Assembly (NCBI RefSeq): GCF_030813515.1
Contig: NZ_JAUSUK010000001.1
Span: forward strand, 1-64,000
DNA: 64,000 bases
Reading direction: 5' to 3'
DNA from: Rhodopseudomonas julia
Lineage (GTDB): Bacteria; Pseudomonadota; Alphaproteobacteria; Rhizobiales; Afifellaceae
Part shown: positions 62,810-64,000 of the stretch, piece after piece
Numbering within the stretch: the stretch's first letter is position 1
How the letters are laid out: each line of letters begins with the position of its first letter
Notes under the pieces: generated by a model
Databases searched by the model: none
What the model was told of the DNA's origin: nothing
Seen by the model: only the letters and a program-made list of their open reading frames with translations
Made by a program: the position numbers and the translations under genes

Positions 62810-63517
62810 ATGACATCCCTCTCACATGCCAAGTTCGACCCGGATCGGGCTCGCGAATATGGGAAACAGGCGCGGATCGCGCTTGCCGGATACGATGCCT
62901 GTCATGAACTCTGCGCCTGCATCCTGTCGGCTGCCTTGGCCGGGCACAAGGAGCGGTGCGTGCTCGTTGTGGGAGCGGGTGGCACCGCCGGTGAGATTAT
63001 CACCACCGCCCGGCTTGAACCGGACTGGCGCTTTGTCGCGGTCGATCCGTCAGAACCGATGCTCGCACTGGCACAATCGCAGGTCGACGCTGCGGGGATC
63101 GGAGAGCGCGTTACCTTCGTTCGTGAAGAGGTTTCCGCCCTACCGCTCGAGCCTCAATATGATGCCGCGCTCATGATCGGCGTGTTGCACCATATCCCTG
63201 AAGGCAGAGACAAGGCGCGGCTTTTGGCGGACATCGCCTGCAGGCTCGTCCCGGGCGGGTCGCTCGTCCTTGCCGGAAATTGCAGGTCCTACGACAGTGA
63301 ACCGCTGCTTCAAGCCGCGTGGGCAAACCGCTGGCGTCTTCACGGCGCCTCCGAGGAGGACGTCGAGGTGAAGCTGGCGCGCATCAAGGCGGGCGCCGTG
63401 CCGCCCGAATCCGAGGACGCCGTCGCCGCGCTTCTCGCCGAGGCCGGCTTTTCTATCCCTAAGAGATTCTTCGCCAGCCTCTTCTGGGCAGCGTGGCATA
63501 CGCGTCGTGAAATGTAA
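62810..63517 (+). CDS. Class I SAM-dependent methyltransferase
   Basis: 235 residues. Motif I is VLVVGAGGTAGEIITTA (near residue 48), the acidic residue after beta-2 is VAVDPSEPML, and ALMIGVLHHIPEGRDKARLLADIACRLVPGGSLVLAG is the core around beta-4/beta-5. Similar to methyltransferase type 11/12 (small-molecule enzymes). The frame is open to 62744, but ATG 62810 is preferred. Substrate unknown; there is no operon partner. Confidence 0.82.
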   Translation: MTSLSHAKFDPDRAREYGKQARIALAGYDACHELCACILSAALAGHKERCVLVVGAGGTAGEIITTARLEPDWRFVAVDPSEPMLALAQSQVDAAGIGERVTFVREEVSALPLEPQYDAALMIGVLHHIPEGRDKARLLADIACRLVPGGSLVLAGNCRSYDSEPLLQAAWANRWRLHGASEEDVEVKLARIKAGAVPPESEDAVAALLAEAGFSIPKRFFASLFWAAWHTRREM

Positions 63518-63853
63518 GCCGTTGACCTATAAACGGACCGGAAATGGCGGCTGAAAATCGGGCGTTTTGCCCCGCCGAGGTCTGCGACGCAGCCGGTCGG
63601 AATTCGGATGGGCGTGGCGACTGACAGCGGCTCCAGATCACGCGTCACGCGAATCTCGAACCGCCAGTCACTGACGCCTCACAGGGTCACGCTAAGCGAG
63701 ATGCATCGTTCGCTCTTGGCGTTTCGGCAAACGCCGAAACCCAAATCCACGAAATTCTGCGCTTTTATCAATGGCTTAGGGATGGCGGAGAGAAGGGAAC
63801 CTCTCCCAAAACATACCCAAGTATTTGATATAGAAGCGGAATTTTTCGCGACT

Positions 63854-63889
63854 GGGTACACAAGTGGGTACACAAACGGGTACATTCTG
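63854..63889 (+). repeat. Three tandem 12-bp GGGTAC repeats
   Basis: GGGTACACAAGT, GGGTACACAAAC and GGGTACATTCTG start at 63854, 63866 and 63878, an exact 12-bp period, about 1.1 helical turns. This spacing suits repeated protein-binding sites on one face of the DNA, such as recombinase arm sites or iterons. Too short and regular for CRISPR. Confidence 0.7.
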
Positions 63890-63908
63890 TCAACAGAATG
63901 GGCTTTTT
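63883..63908 (+). terminator. Short hairpin followed by a T run at the right end
   Basis: CATTCTGT (63883-63890) and ACAGAATG (63893-63900) are perfect inverted 8-mers with a 2-nt loop, followed by GGCTTTTT. It looks like a small intrinsic terminator, though the gene it would serve is not apparent. Confidence 0.45.
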
Positions 63909-64000
63909 CGGGTGCTCCCAGAGGACTTCCTGAACGGGGTCGCGTGCCGCCTCAGGCTGCCGATAACGCCCCTGATCGGCACCGCTGAGCTCCTTGCGGG

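Larger units (their letters stand above)
63518..64000. other. Gene-free right end with hairpins and tandem repeats
   Basis: 483 bases without a convincing gene. It holds a GTTTCGGC-aaac-GCCGAAAC hairpin (63721-63740), a TGGCGGAGAG block (63783-63792) followed by a small stem, three 12-bp-spaced GGGTAC copies (63854-63883) and a short hairpin followed by T residues (63883-63908). Such features often flank an integrated element, which would lie beyond the window. Confidence 0.4.

Noticed and set aside
63783-63806. A full tRNA-Ser gene at the right end
   Set aside because: Only a 10-base match to a 3' end and a small stem; no anticodon arm, D arm or acceptor partner can be drawn.
63854-63889. 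GGGTAC repeats considered as a CRISPR array
   Set aside because: Only three copies at a 12-bp period without spacers; a CRISPR array needs 25-40-bp repeats separated by unique spacers.

Overview
The window is high-GC DNA (roughly low to mid 60s percent by eye) whose gene content points to an alphaproteobacterium of the order Hyphomicrobiales (Rhizobiales). The markers are a BcsA-BcsB-BcsZ-TPR cellulose operon of the rhizobial type, a sulfoquinovosyl lipid operon sqdB-sqdD-sqdC, a divergent mop/modE-modABC molybdate locus and several ABC and TRAP uptake systems. Assignment below order is inference. It reads as ordinary chromosome with accessory islands. I found no insertion sequence, CRISPR array, rRNA or complete tRNA.

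Region by region. 1-5.4 kb: the last codons of a gene at the left edge, probably a type I secretion substrate; a serralysin-like RTX metalloprotease; and a polyamine-type ABC importer (SBP, two permeases, no ATPase). 5.4-15.3 kb: a TetR-controlled divergent catabolic locus. One arm holds regulator, aminotransferase and a ThDP 2-oxoacid decarboxylase. The other holds a HisPQM-type amino-acid importer, an M20 amidohydrolase and an aldehyde dehydrogenase. Together they could run amino acid to 2-oxo acid to aldehyde to acid, and best resemble the arginine transaminase (AruH/AruI) route. 15.3-18 kb: an NAD(P)-binding epimerase and a polytopic membrane protein. 18-21.9 kb: a second complete Fe/polyamine-type ABC importer. 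22.1-22.9 kb: cobF. 23.1-31 kb: cellulose operon ending in a strong terminator.

31-35.3 kb: a minus-strand arsenic/metal island: arsR, an ArsP-type permease, a small thioredoxin, an ArsR-ArsC fusion, the remnant of a deleted ACR3 arsenite pump, glutaredoxin-type arsC, a secreted Cys-containing protein and a DUF411 protein. 35.4-40.6 kb: a ribose-type sugar ABC transporter with SDR dehydrogenase and FGGY kinase. 41-42.6 kb: small membrane proteins (DoxX, DUF4405, Excalibur). 42.6-46.9 kb: sqdB-sqdD-sqdC followed by an overlapping DUF3422 gene. 47.3-52.1 kb: mntR, trmO, mop, modE, modA, modB, modC. 52.1-55.3 kb: TAXI-type TRAP transporter. 55.5-56.2 kb: tenA. 56.2-58.6 kb: a YnbA-PlsC-YnbB-like phospholipid module followed by a 41-residue membrane protein whose stop codon lies in a 46-bp perfect palindrome. 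58.8-64 kb: fructosamine kinase, low-molecular-weight phosphatase, DEAD-box helicase, methyltransferase, then a gene-free right end with 12-bp tandem repeats and a tRNA-Ser-like 3' end fragment that may be an integration boundary.

The items most worth a second look are the lipid module with its micro-protein and palindrome, the rearranged ars island with its fusion regulator-reductase and predicted leaderless promoter, and the TetR-controlled transaminase/decarboxylase locus.
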